Source of the DNA: Deltaproteobacteria bacterium
GTDB lineage: Bacteria > Desulfobacterota > BSN033 > UBA1163
Length of the DNA stretch: 49,623 nucleotides
Assembly (NCBI GenBank): GCA_016874935.1
Contig: VGSS01000006.1
Coordinates: forward strand, 1-49,623
Direction of reading: 5' to 3'
Positions 42,935 to 49,623 of this stretch are shown one piece after another (the first letter of the stretch is position 1; each line of letters opens with the position of its first letter). Below the pieces are notes generated by a model, which worked only from the letters and a program-made list of their open reading frames with translations, did not search any database and was not told where the DNA came from. A program made the position numbers and the translations under genes.

Positions 42935-42963
42935 TTGACAAAAAATTTTTAAAGTTATACATT
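42935..42963 (+). promoter_or_regulatory. candidate promoter of the VapBC pair
   Basis: TTGACA (42935-42940) is followed after 17 nt by TACATT (42958-42963). The antitoxin ATG is 43 nt downstream with AAAGGAGGTTGG as ribosome site. Confidence 0.5.
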
Positions 42964-43005
42964 TATGAATAAACGTTAAACCTAATAAAAGGAGGTTGGA
43001 TATTT

Positions 43006-43233
43006 ATGACAACTGTTAGAACCCTGTCCAAGGGGCAAATCGTCATCCCTGCAGGGATCAGAAAGAGACATCGTATCGAACCCGGAACAGAGATGCAGGT
43101 CATGGAGTATGACGGAATCATTTATCTCATCCCTCCTGTTGATGACCCGATCAAGGCAGCCTCTGGAATCCTACCCTCTAAACCGTCTCTTTCGGAAAGA
43201 CTACTCAAAGAGAGAAAAAAGGAGTTTAAATAA
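43006..43233 (+). CDS. vapB: AbrB-type antitoxin (VapB-like)
   Basis: The protein has 75 residues with an AbrB/SpoVT swapped-hairpin DNA-binding domain at 1-48 (VRTLSKGQIVIPAGIRKRHR, then GTEMQVMEYDGIIYLIPP). A C-terminal tail with LSERLLKERKKEFK would bind and block the toxin. The stop overlaps the start of the PIN-domain toxin (TAATG), the usual coupling for VapBC. A strong AAAGGAGGTTGG site precedes the ATG. Autoregulation through its own promoter is the family rule. Confidence 0.88.
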   Translation: MTTVRTLSKGQIVIPAGIRKRHRIEPGTEMQVMEYDGIIYLIPPVDDPIKAASGILPSKPSLSERLLKERKKEFK

Positions 43234-43637
43234 TGCAGAAAGGTCCATGGGTGTTCGACAGTTTTGCTTTATTGAAGTTTTTTCAGAAAGAGAAGGGTTA
43301 TGAAAAAATCGGTCAGCTTCTGGAAGAGATCAAAAAATCGGGTGGAATTAAATACATCAATGCAGTCAATCTGGGTGAAATCATTTACTCAACGAAAAGA
43401 GAATTCGGCGACCAGAAAAAGATAGAGGTCCTTGCTAATATTGAAAGATTAACGTTTGTTGTTTTGCCGGTTCCCAATATTTTGATATTCCAGGCAGCAG
43501 AATATAAGGCTCAGTATGGCATCTCTTATGCCGATTGTTTTGTCCTTGCATCGGCTGTAGAACACAATGCCAAGATCGTCACGGGTGACCCAGAATTTAA
43601 GAAAGTGAAACATTTAGTCGAAGTGGTTTGGGTGTAG
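43233..43637 (+). CDS. vapC: PIN-domain toxin (VapC-like)
   Basis: The protein has 134 residues of PIN ribonuclease type. Acidic positions of the active site are seen at FDSFALLKF (first Asp), NLGEIIYS (Glu), SYADCFVLASA (Asp) and VTGDPEFKK (Asp). VapC toxins cut tRNA or rRNA when the antitoxin is degraded. It overlaps vapB by one base. It is followed by a second toxin-antitoxin pair only 114 bp downstream. Confidence 0.9.
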   Translation: MQKGPWVFDSFALLKFFQKEKGYEKIGQLLEEIKKSGGIKYINAVNLGEIIYSTKREFGDQKKIEVLANIERLTFVVLPVPNILIFQAAEYKAQYGISYADCFVLASAVEHNAKIVTGDPEFKKVKHLVEVVWV

Positions 43638-43686
43638 CACTGGACAATAACAAAGGATTTTGAAGATACCCGTTCTCAATTCCTTC

Positions 43687-43729
43687 TTGACAAAGAGGGA
43701 AAAAAACGTTAGATATCTTTACAGTAAAG
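43687..43729 (+). promoter_or_regulatory. promoter and palindromic operator of the second toxin-antitoxin pair
   Basis: TTGACA lies at 43687-43692, with a weak TAGATA 17 nt later (43710-43715). The perfect palindrome CTTTAC-A-GTAAAG (43717-43729) overlaps the predicted start point, followed by a third half-site AAGTAAAG. It is a natural operator for the AbrB-type antitoxin encoded 21 bp downstream. Confidence 0.55.
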
Positions 43730-43750
43730 AAGTAAAGCAGGAGGAAATTC

Positions 43751-44032
43751 ATGCAAATTACAAAAGTTAGTCCAAAGCACCAAATCACCATTCCAAGAGA
43801 GGCCTTTAAAAGGTTAAACTTAGAAGTGGGAGATTATCTGGAAGTGGATGTAACGGAAGAAGGTTTACTTCTTATTCCCACAAAACTCATTTCCAAAGAT
43901 CAAGCTTGGTTCTGGACCAAGGAGTGGCAAAAAAAGGAAAAGGAGGCTGACGAAGCAATCGCCAAGGGAGAAGTATCGGGTCCGTTCAAGAACACGAAGG
44001 AATTGGTCCGGCATCTCCAAAAACGTCGATGA
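43751..44032 (+). CDS. AbrB-type antitoxin of a RelE-like pair
   Basis: The protein has 93 residues. An AbrB/MazE-like DNA-binding domain covers 1-45 (QITKVSPKHQITIPREAFKR, LEVGDYLEVDVTEEGLLLIP). The C-terminal half KEADEAIAKGEVSGPFKNTK is of the kind that wraps RelE-type toxins. AGGAGG sits 8 nt before ATG. It overlaps the toxin by four bases (ATGA), so the two are coupled. A perfect palindrome just upstream is a probable operator. Confidence 0.85.
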   Translation: MQITKVSPKHQITIPREAFKRLNLEVGDYLEVDVTEEGLLLIPTKLISKDQAWFWTKEWQKKEKEADEAIAKGEVSGPFKNTKELVRHLQKRR

Positions 44033-44286
44033 AAATTCAGACAACCAGGCCATTTGACGAAGATTACCGTTCTCTGCCAGAAGCCCTTCAGGAGAGGACC
44101 GAGAAACAACTTGCTTTACTTCTGGAGAATCCGCATCATCCATCCCTCCGAATCAAAAAAATCAAAGGACACCCAAGTATATGGGAGGGCAGGGTAACAA
44201 GGAGTTATCGGTTCACTTTTCAGATTTCAGGAGAAATATATTTGCTGAGAAGGATCGGAACCCACGATATCCTGAAGACCCCATAA
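44029..44286 (+). CDS. RelE/ParE-superfamily toxin
   Basis: An 85-residue basic protein with the RelE/YafQ fold signature: TTRPFDEDYRSLPEALQERT helices, then SLRIKKIKGHPSIWEGRVTR, SYRFTFQISGEIYLLRRIGT and the C-terminal HDILKTP (His-Asp near the end, typical of ribosome-dependent mRNA interferases). It is the toxin partner of the AbrB-type protein that overlaps its start. A RelE-fold toxin with an AbrB-fold antitoxin is a less common but known combination. Confidence 0.85.
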   Translation: MKIQTTRPFDEDYRSLPEALQERTEKQLALLLENPHHPSLRIKKIKGHPSIWEGRVTRSYRFTFQISGEIYLLRRIGTHDILKTP

Positions 44287-44396
44287 AGTACAATTGGGTA
44301 CAGATTCCTATTTCAGACTATCGAATAAGATCTTAAATTTCCCCCCAGTTCCTATTTGTCTTTCGTCGAGGGCGACCCTATCAGTAAAAATTCGGG

Positions 44397-44482
44397 GTCA
44401 GACTTGTTTCTTGCAATTAATGCTATGTTCCATTTCCAAAGAAGGGTAGGTGGCCCCTTTAAAGTCAATAAGCAAGTCTGAC
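44397..44482. repeat. REP-type inverted repeat (GTCAGACTTG)
   Basis: GGGGTCAGACTTG on the left and CAAGTCTGAC (44473-44482) on the right are inverted copies about 66 nt apart. The right copy directly abuts the end of a truncated ATPase ORF (44485). The rest of 44287-44822 contains that remnant and its promoter only. Confidence 0.6.
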
Positions 44483-44484
44483 TC

Positions 44485-44649
44485 TCAGGGTGTCCATGCG
44501 ATGAGGATAGTCTTCCCGGAGCCCGCAGGGGATGAAAGCCATACAACGGGACTTGCACGGGCGCGGTCGAGAAGGGAGAAGAGACGCTTTCGTGGAAAAA
44601 CCTCCCTGATAACGGGGCTGCTTATCTTGGCAAAAGAGAACTTTGCCAT
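44485..44649 (-). pseudogene. truncated MalT-like/STAND ATPase N-terminus
   Basis: On the minus strand ATG 44649 begins 54 codons reading MAKFSFAKISSPVIREVFPR and then KRLFSLLDRARASPVVWLSS, PAGSGKT (Walker A) and AWTP. This is the start of LuxR/MalT-type regulators or bacterial transcriptional activators with a STAND ATPase, which normally exceed 800 residues. It stops exactly where a REP-type repeat begins, so the gene was cut by deletion at the repeat. A good promoter lies upstream (44712-44740). Confidence 0.7.
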
Positions 44650-44711
44650 GCCCACCCCCAATATAACAAGGCCAGTTAAGTCGGAACACGTTCAATTCGG
44701 AAAGTGATAGT

Positions 44712-44740
44712 AGACTATTAAAACCGCAGGGAGAAGTCAA
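44712..44740 (-). promoter_or_regulatory. sigma70-like promoter of the ATPase remnant
   Basis: On the minus strand TTGACT (44740-44735) and TAGTCT (44717-44712) are separated by 17 nt. It would drive the truncated ORF starting at 44649, and is divergent from xseA. Confidence 0.5.
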
Positions 44741-44822
44741 GATAAAGATTTTTTTTGTCAAGAATTTTTTCATTTTTAAAATTTTACACTTCGTCTTTTC
44801 TTCTGTTATATTTAGAGGCATC

Positions 44823-46163
44823 ATGGAACTTCCTTTTCGATATATTCTCACCGTCTCTGAACTGACCCGTGAGATTAAGGACATTCTTGAAGACCGATTC
44901 CCGGACATCTGGGTTGAAGGAGAGATTTCCAATCTTCGAATTCCCCCTTCCGGCCACATCTATCTCATTTTAAAAGATGAACATTCACAGATCCGGGCTG
45001 TCCTCTTTAAGATGCAATCCCGGAGCCTCCGCTTTGTTCCCGAAGACGGCCTGCATGTCATCTGCCGCGGAAGGGTGACGCTCTATGAGAAGAGGGGAGA
45101 TTATCAACTTATCCTGGAAGGGATGGAGCCCAAAGGGATCGGCGCCCTTCAACTGGCCTTTCTCCAGTTGAAAGAGAAACTCGAAAAGGAGGGATTTTTT
45201 GATACGAGTAGAAAGAAACCGATTCCAACTCTTCCACAGACCATAGGAATCGTCACCTCTCCTACCGGAGCTGTGATCCAGGACATGATCCAGATCATCC
45301 AGAGAAGATTTGAGAATGTTAGGCTGCTTCTCTATCCTGTCCGGGTTCAAGGGGAGGGAGCAGCAGTCGAGATCGCAGAAGCAATAAGATACTTAAATAA
45401 GAGAGGAAATGTTGACGTCATCATTGTGGGAAGGGGCGGAGGTTCTCTGGAGGATTTGTGGGCATTCAACGAGGAAGAGGTGGCAAGGGCGATCTTTCAT
45501 TCAAAGATACCTGTCATCTCTGCGGTGGGACATGAGACCGATTATACCATCTCCGATTTTGTGGCTGATCTCAGGGCGCCCACACCCTCTGCTGCAGCAG
45601 AGCTGGTGGTCAGGGATAAAAGGGAACTATCAAGAAATCTTAATCGTCTGACAACCATCCTGGAAAATCAGATGACACAATATTCCCAGGATTTGAAAAC
45701 CAGCCTGGCTCATCTCAAGAAAGGTTTAATCGATCCCCGGAAGATGATAGGGGATCATCTTTTAAGGGTGGATGACTTGGTCAACCACTCCCGGAGGCTT
45801 CTTCAGTGGAACGTGACAAGGAAGAAGGAAAAAAGAGGATTCCTTACCGAAAGACTGAATCTTCAGAGTCCCTTTCAGAGAATAAGAAATATGGAAACAT
45901 CCCTTTCGGAAGCAAAGAAGTGGTTAGCGCAGAATATGAGATATAAGATTCAAATCAATAAACAAAATTTGAAAGGAATTTTAGGAAAACTTGACTCATT
46001 GAGCCCTCTTGCCATCCTTCAGAGAGGTTATAGCATCACCCGAAAACTTCCTTCTCTTAAAATCCTGAGAGATTCAGATGAAGTCATGGTCGGAGACCAG
46101 GTAGAGGTAAGACTGCACAGGGGAATCCTGTCCTGCAGTGTTGATGGAAAAGGGAGACCTTGA
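44823..46163 (+). CDS. xseA: exodeoxyribonuclease VII large subunit
   Basis: The protein has 446 residues. An N-terminal OB fold (ILTVSELTREIKDILEDRFP, VWVEGEIS-like DIWVEGEISNLR) is followed by the catalytic core with IGIVTSPTGAVIQDMIQII, VIIVGRGGGSLEDLWAFNEE, PVISAVGHETDYTISDFVAD and RAPTPSAAAEL, then a coiled coil and the terminal LSPLAILQRGYSI. With XseB it degrades single-stranded DNA to oligonucleotides. An A/T-rich leader with TTATATTT just before AGAGGCATC-ATG suggests a nearby promoter, but spacing is tight. Confidence 0.96.
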   Translation: MELPFRYILTVSELTREIKDILEDRFPDIWVEGEISNLRIPPSGHIYLILKDEHSQIRAVLFKMQSRSLRFVPEDGLHVICRGRVTLYEKRGDYQLILEGMEPKGIGALQLAFLQLKEKLEKEGFFDTSRKKPIPTLPQTIGIVTSPTGAVIQDMIQIIQRRFENVRLLLYPVRVQGEGAAVEIAEAIRYLNKRGNVDVIIVGRGGGSLEDLWAFNEEEVARAIFHSKIPVISAVGHETDYTISDFVADLRAPTPSAAAELVVRDKRELSRNLNRLTTILENQMTQYSQDLKTSLAHLKKGLIDPRKMIGDHLLRVDDLVNHSRRLLQWNVTRKKEKRGFLTERLNLQSPFQRIRNMETSLSEAKKWLAQNMRYKIQINKQNLKGILGKLDSLSPLAILQRGYSITRKLPSLKILRDSDEVMVGDQVEVRLHRGILSCSVDGKGRP

Positions 46164-46222
46164 CGATAACCGCCTCAAAAAGATACTATTATACATTACA
46201 TTAAAACTATTGGAGATTTCCA

Positions 46223-46540
46223 ATGCCAAGAGAAAAGAAGGAGAAGTTTGAAGACGCCCTTCAAAAGTTGGAGAAGATCGTTTCTCAATTAGAAGAAGGG
46301 GATATCTCCCTTGAAGAATCTTTAAAGCTCTTTGAGGAAGGGATTCGTCTTTCCCGTTTTTGCAGCCAGAAACTGGATGAGGCGGAAAAGAGAGTGGAGA
46401 TTCTTCTCAAGGACAAGGATGGCGAGTTAATAAGAGAGCCCTTTGATCCTTCCAAAAACACGGGGCAGAGGTCTTCCAATAACCCGGGGCAATTTTCTTT
46501 CGAGTATTCAACTGATAACGAATCCGAAGAAGATGAGTAA
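46223..46540 (+). CDS. xseB: exodeoxyribonuclease VII small subunit
   Basis: The protein has 105 residues. The core FEDALQKLEKIVSQLEEGDI, LEESLKLFEEGIRLSRFC and LDEAEKRVEIL is the conserved XseB helical hairpin. About 30 extra C-terminal residues rich in Ser/Asn and ending in ESEEDE are longer than in E. coli XseB (80). Multiple copies bind the XseA coiled coil. It lies 59 bp after xseA and 6 bp before ispA. Confidence 0.95.
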   Translation: MPREKKEKFEDALQKLEKIVSQLEEGDISLEESLKLFEEGIRLSRFCSQKLDEAEKRVEILLKDKDGELIREPFDPSKNTGQRSSNNPGQFSFEYSTDNESEEDE

Positions 46541-46546
46541 GATTTA

Positions 46547-47446
46547 ATGGACATTAAAAAATATCTCCAGGAGAAAAAAGAGGTCGTAGATAAAGCCCTG
46601 GAGAGCTATCTGCCCAAACAGTCAGAAAAAAAGGACAACGAAGAATTTCCAGTCTCTCTTCGACAGGCTATGAGGCATAGCCTTTTCAGCGGAGGGAAAA
46701 GGATTCGACCTATCCTGTCCATTGCCGCTTATGAGGCCGTAGGGGGCAAAGGAGATAAAATCCTTCCTTTTGCCTGTGCCCTGGAGATGATTCATACTTA
46801 CTCCCTCATCCACGATGACCTCCCAGCCATTGATAATGACGACTACAGAAGAGGAAATCCCACCTGCCATAAGGTTTTTGGAGAAGCCATGGGAATTTTA
46901 GCAGGAGATGGGCTCTTGACAGAAGCTTTTAGATTGATGACGAAACAGTCTATGAATGATCCGCGGGTTGTCCTCGATGTTGTAAATGATATTGCCCGGG
47001 CTTCAGGTATTTCCGGGATGGTCGGAGGGCAGGTGGCTGATATCGAATCAGAGGGAAAGGGTGTTGATTTTCCGACCGTAGAGTACATCCACACCCACAA
47101 GACCGGCGCGCTGATATTGGCCTCGGTTCGTTCAGGGGTCAAATTAGGCGGAGGGAATGATGAGACCCTAAAGGCTTTTACGGGGTATGGAGAGAAAATC
47201 GGCCTTGCCTTTCAGATCGTTGACGATATTTTGAATGTGGAGGGGAAGGCTGAATTATTAGGAAAGAGTACAGGCAGCGATCTATTTAAGAAAAAGGCAA
47301 CCTACCCATCTTTGTTAGGGATCGAAGAGTCAAGAAAGAGGGCGGGAGAATTGATGAAATCCGCCATCGATGCTCTACAGCCTTTTGGATCGGAAGTCGA
47401 ACCACTTAAAGAGATTGCCCGATTCATCGTCCTGAGGGAATCCTGA
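46547..47446 (+). CDS. ispA: (2E,6E)-farnesyl diphosphate synthase-type prenyltransferase
   Basis: The protein has 299 residues. First aspartate-rich motif Asp90-Asp91...Asp96 (HDDLPAIDNDD), second motif VDDILNVEG, plus GGKRIRP, GNPTCH and AFQIVDDIL are intact. The residues before the first motif (MIHTYSLIHDD) are those of short-chain (C15, possibly C20) synthases. It condenses IPP with allylic diphosphates. It is directly followed by dxs, which begins the MEP pathway, so the operon supplies isoprenoids such as menaquinone side chains, the acceptor for the EMO-type enzyme in this window. Confidence 0.94.
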   Translation: MDIKKYLQEKKEVVDKALESYLPKQSEKKDNEEFPVSLRQAMRHSLFSGGKRIRPILSIAAYEAVGGKGDKILPFACALEMIHTYSLIHDDLPAIDNDDYRRGNPTCHKVFGEAMGILAGDGLLTEAFRLMTKQSMNDPRVVLDVVNDIARASGISGMVGGQVADIESEGKGVDFPTVEYIHTHKTGALILASVRSGVKLGGGNDETLKAFTGYGEKIGLAFQIVDDILNVEGKAELLGKSTGSDLFKKKATYPSLLGIEESRKRAGELMKSAIDALQPFGSEVEPLKEIARFIVLRES

Positions 47447-47449
47447 TCG

Positions 47450-49330
47450 ATGACGAAATTATTGGACAAGATCAAACATCCGCACGACCTTAAAAATCTT
47501 GACGGAGAGGAACTGGGGGGGCTCTGCGAAGAGGTCCGCAAAGAGATTCTTTCCACCGTCTCAAAAAATGGGGGACATCTTTCCTCCAACCTGGGCACGG
47601 TGGAGCTGACCGTCGCCCTTCACTATGTCTTTGACCTTCCCAGGGACAAATTAATATGGGACGTGGGTCATCAGAGCTATGCGCATAAATTGCTTACAGG
47701 AAGGAGGGACCGTTTCCATACCCTGAGGCAGTATGAAGGGGTGAGCGGCTTTCCCAAGAGGGATGAGAGTCCCTATGACACCTTCGATTCAGGACATAGC
47801 GGCACTTCCATCTCGGCCGCCCTCGGAATGGCAGAGGCCAAAAGGCATAAGGGTAACGAGGGAAGGCCAATCGCCATTATTGGAGATGGATCGATGACCG
47901 CAGGCCTCGCCTTCGAGGGCCTCAATCAGGCAGGCCACATCGACCAGGATCTGATCGTCGTCCTGAATGATAATGAGATGTCGATCTCCCACAATGTGGG
48001 CGCCCTTTCTTCCTATCTCAACCGATTGATGACCGGCCAGTTCGTCAACCGGTTCCGGGATGAGATGAAGGACTTTCTCGAGACCATCCCGGGCATCGGG
48101 AAATCGGCCCTCCGTTTTGCTAAAAAGGCTGAGGAGTCGCTCAAAGGCCTTCTCATGCCAGGCCTTCTCTTTGAAGAACTGGGCATGAAATATATTGGAC
48201 CGATTGATGGTCACCGTCTCGATCATCTGATTGAAAATTTTCAGAATATTAATAAATTGAGAGGCCCCTTCCTCGTCCATGTGATCACCAAAAAAGGAAA
48301 GGGCTACGGTCCTTCGGAACGAAATCCCTCCCTTTACCATAGTGTGCCGCCTTTTGACATCGAGACCGGAGAGATCCGGAAAGGACAAGCTCCCCTTCCT
48401 CCCACCTATACCGAAGTCTTTGGAGAGACGCTCTGCACATTGGCTGGAGGGAATAGAAGGCTCATCGCCATTACAGCGGCCATGCAGAGTGGGACAGGCC
48501 TGGAAGAGTTTGCAATAAGGTTCCCTGACCGGTTCTATGACATCGGGATTGCAGAACAGCATGCGGTCACGTTTGCCGCAGGTCTTGCCCTCGAGGGCAT
48601 GAAACCGGTCGTGGCCATTTACTCCACCTTTCTTCAGAGGGCGTACGATCAGATCGTTCAGGATGTCTGTCTTCAGAACCTTCCGGTTGTTTTTGCACTT
48701 GACCGGGGAGGAATTGTGGGGGAGGACGGGCCTACCCATCACGGCCTCTTCGATTTCTCTTACCTCAGGCATATCCCGAACCTGATCGTGATGGTGCCCA
48801 AAGATGAAGAGGAGTTCCGGCACATGATTAAAACCGCCGTGGATTGTCCTGCGCCTGTGGCCTTCCGGTATCCCAGATCAAGGGGGATAGGATTGAAGAA
48901 AGGTGAAAGTTTTAAATCTCTCGAGATCGGTAAAGGAGAGGTACTCAGGGAGGGGAAGGATATCCTGATCATTGCCATCGGTTCCACGGTCTATCCTTCG
49001 CTCCGGGCCGCACAGAAACTTGAAGAGGTTGGAATCGATGCCGCCGTCATCAACAGCCGGTTTCTGAAACCTCTGGATGGAGACCTCCTCTGCCACTGGG
49101 CAAAAAGAACAGGGAGAGTCCTCACCGTTGAGGAGAATGTCCTGATGGGGGGGTTTGGAAGCGCCATCCTCGAACTCTTTCAGGAGAAAAAGATCGTATC
49201 CATTCCGGTGAAGCGTCTGGGCATCCCTGACTGTTTTATCGAACACGGACCCCAATCGCTTCTGCGGGAGAAGTACGGGATCGATGAAAACGGGATATTC
49301 AGGGAGGCGAGGGCGATGGTTGAGAGATGA
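47450..49330 (+). CDS. dxs: 1-deoxy-D-xylulose-5-phosphate synthase
   Basis: A thiamine-diphosphate enzyme of 626 residues joining pyruvate and glyceraldehyde-3-phosphate. N-terminal domain: [36 protein letters not shown], and the ThDP/Mg motif [15 protein letters not shown] with later NDNEMSIS. Middle domain: [17 protein letters not shown] (catalytic Glu) and [16 protein letters not shown]-terminal transketolase domain: [24 protein letters not shown]-like [12 protein letters not shown]. It is 3 bp after ispA and overlaps tlyA (ATGA), so all five genes from xseA on look like one operon. Confidence 0.97.
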   Translation: MTKLLDKIKHPHDLKNLDGEELGGLCEEVRKEILSTVSKNGGHLSSNLGTVELTVALHYVFDLPRDKLIWDVGHQSYAHKLLTGRRDRFHTLRQYEGVSGFPKRDESPYDTFDSGHSGTSISAALGMAEAKRHKGNEGRPIAIIGDGSMTAGLAFEGLNQAGHIDQDLIVVLNDNEMSISHNVGALSSYLNRLMTGQFVNRFRDEMKDFLETIPGIGKSALRFAKKAEESLKGLLMPGLLFEELGMKYIGPIDGHRLDHLIENFQNINKLRGPFLVHVITKKGKGYGPSERNPSLYHSVPPFDIETGEIRKGQAPLPPTYTEVFGETLCTLAGGNRRLIAITAAMQSGTGLEEFAIRFPDRFYDIGIAEQHAVTFAAGLALEGMKPVVAIYSTFLQRAYDQIVQDVCLQNLPVVFALDRGGIVGEDGPTHHGLFDFSYLRHIPNLIVMVPKDEEEFRHMIKTAVDCPAPVAFRYPRSRGIGLKKGESFKSLEIGKGEVLREGKDILIIAIGSTVYPSLRAAQKLEEVGIDAAVINSRFLKPLDGDLLCHWAKRTGRVLTVEENVLMGGFGSAILELFQEKKIVSIPVKRLGIPDCFIEHGPQSLLREKYGIDENGIFREARAMVER

Positions 49331-49623
49331 CCGGGAAAGAAAGGTTGGATAAACTTCTCCTGGAGAAGGGCCTTGTTCAAAGCCGTGAAAAAGCGAGAGC
49401 GCTTATCATGGAGGGAAAGGTTCTCGTCGATGGAGCGATGATCGATAAGCCCGGAGTGAATGTGAATCCAGAGGCCGATATCAGACTTCAGGAAGGAGAT
49501 TCACCCTATGTGAGCCGGGGAGGGAAGAAGTTAGAGGGGGCGGTCGTTACTTTTGGAATTGATCCTGCTGGGATGGTGGTGATGGATGTCGGCGCCTCAA
49601 CAGGTGGATTTACGGACTGCATT
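49327..49623 (+). CDS. tlyA: TlyA family rRNA 2'-O-methyltransferase, N-terminal part
   Basis: ATG 49327 overlaps the dxs stop (ATGA) and stays open to the window end, 99 codons. An S4 RNA-binding domain occupies the start ([38 protein letters not shown]). The [15 protein letters not shown] linker and the SAM motif [15 protein letters not shown] follow, as in TlyA/hemolysin A proteins, which methylate 16S/23S rRNA ribose. The C-terminal two thirds lie outside the window. The xseB-ispA-dxs-tlyA order is common in bacteria. Confidence 0.93.
   Translation, partial: MTGKERLDKLLLEKGLVQSREKARALIMEGKVLVDGAMIDKPGVNVNPEADIRLQEGDSPYVSRGGKKLEGAVVTFGIDPAGMVVMDVGASTGGFTDCI

Noticed and set aside
44450-44707. 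85-codon plus-strand ORF over the ATPase remnant
   Set aside because: It is the complement of the recognisable Walker A-containing frame and has no family resemblance.
47789-48823. 344-codon open frame on the minus strand inside dxs
   Set aside because: Shadow of dxs; the dxs frame carries all catalytic motifs.

Overview
The window reads as a chromosomal segment of a strictly anaerobic member of the former Deltaproteobacteria (Desulfobacterota, Syntrophales-like). The grounds are a class II (Bam-type) benzoyl-CoA reductase-like gene set, two in-frame UGA codons best read as selenocysteine, an EtfAB plus membrane FeS-oxidoreductase (EMO-type) electron branch, frequent TTG/GTG starts behind strong Shine-Dalgarno sites, and many families of short intergenic palindromic repeats. 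The placement is an inference from gene content; no rRNA gene is present.

Layout. 1-4063: start of an MFS transporter (minus), a TPR lipoprotein, an unknown small protein, a truncated SPFH/prohibitin gene, a PAS histidine kinase (minus) and a small secreted ORF broken by a UGA. 4221-11065: a fatty-acid and phospholipid block (yceD-rpmF-plsX-acyl-CoA dehydrogenase-fabD-fabG-acpP-fabF) followed by rpiB; an acyl-CoA dehydrogenase occupies the place where fabH commonly lies. 11212-18772: dCMP deaminase, nrdR, the riboflavin run ribD-ribE-ribBA-ribH, nusB, a stand-alone M17-N-like domain, a branched-chain aminotransferase and a NYN-domain protein. 18795-19498: plsY and tRNA-Pro(CGG), both minus.

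19624-35228 is the notable part. An acyl-CoA dehydrogenase, with an altered active-site pattern resembling cyclohex-1-ene-1-carboxyl-CoA dehydrogenase, lies between two inverted copies of a ~174 bp transposon-end-like element. Then come a DUF2080 protein, a GNAT acetyltransferase, BamB-, BamC-, BamD-, BamE- and BamF-like genes, a DUF3795 protein, an EMO-type membrane FeS oxidoreductase, and etfB-etfA. The BamE-like HdrA protein (26489-29575) and the BamF-like MvhD/ferredoxin protein (29720-30574) are each split by a UGA at a position where the families carry a conserved Cys; each UGA is followed by a hairpin at SECIS-like spacing. No BamG/H/I (NuoE/F/G-like) genes follow. Together the genes suggest ring reduction, or its reverse, on CoA-thioester alicyclic/aromatic acids, coupled through electron bifurcation or confurcation and Etf to menaquinone.

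35400-49623: a MITE-like inverted-repeat element, folE2-queD (minus), a glycerate kinase (minus), a deletion-fusion remnant of a response regulator, a four-helix-bundle (IVS-type) protein, a large hybrid histidine kinase, two consecutive toxin-antitoxin pairs, a MalT-like ATPase remnant beside REP-type repeats, and finally xseA-xseB-ispA-dxs-tlyA (tlyA runs off the end).
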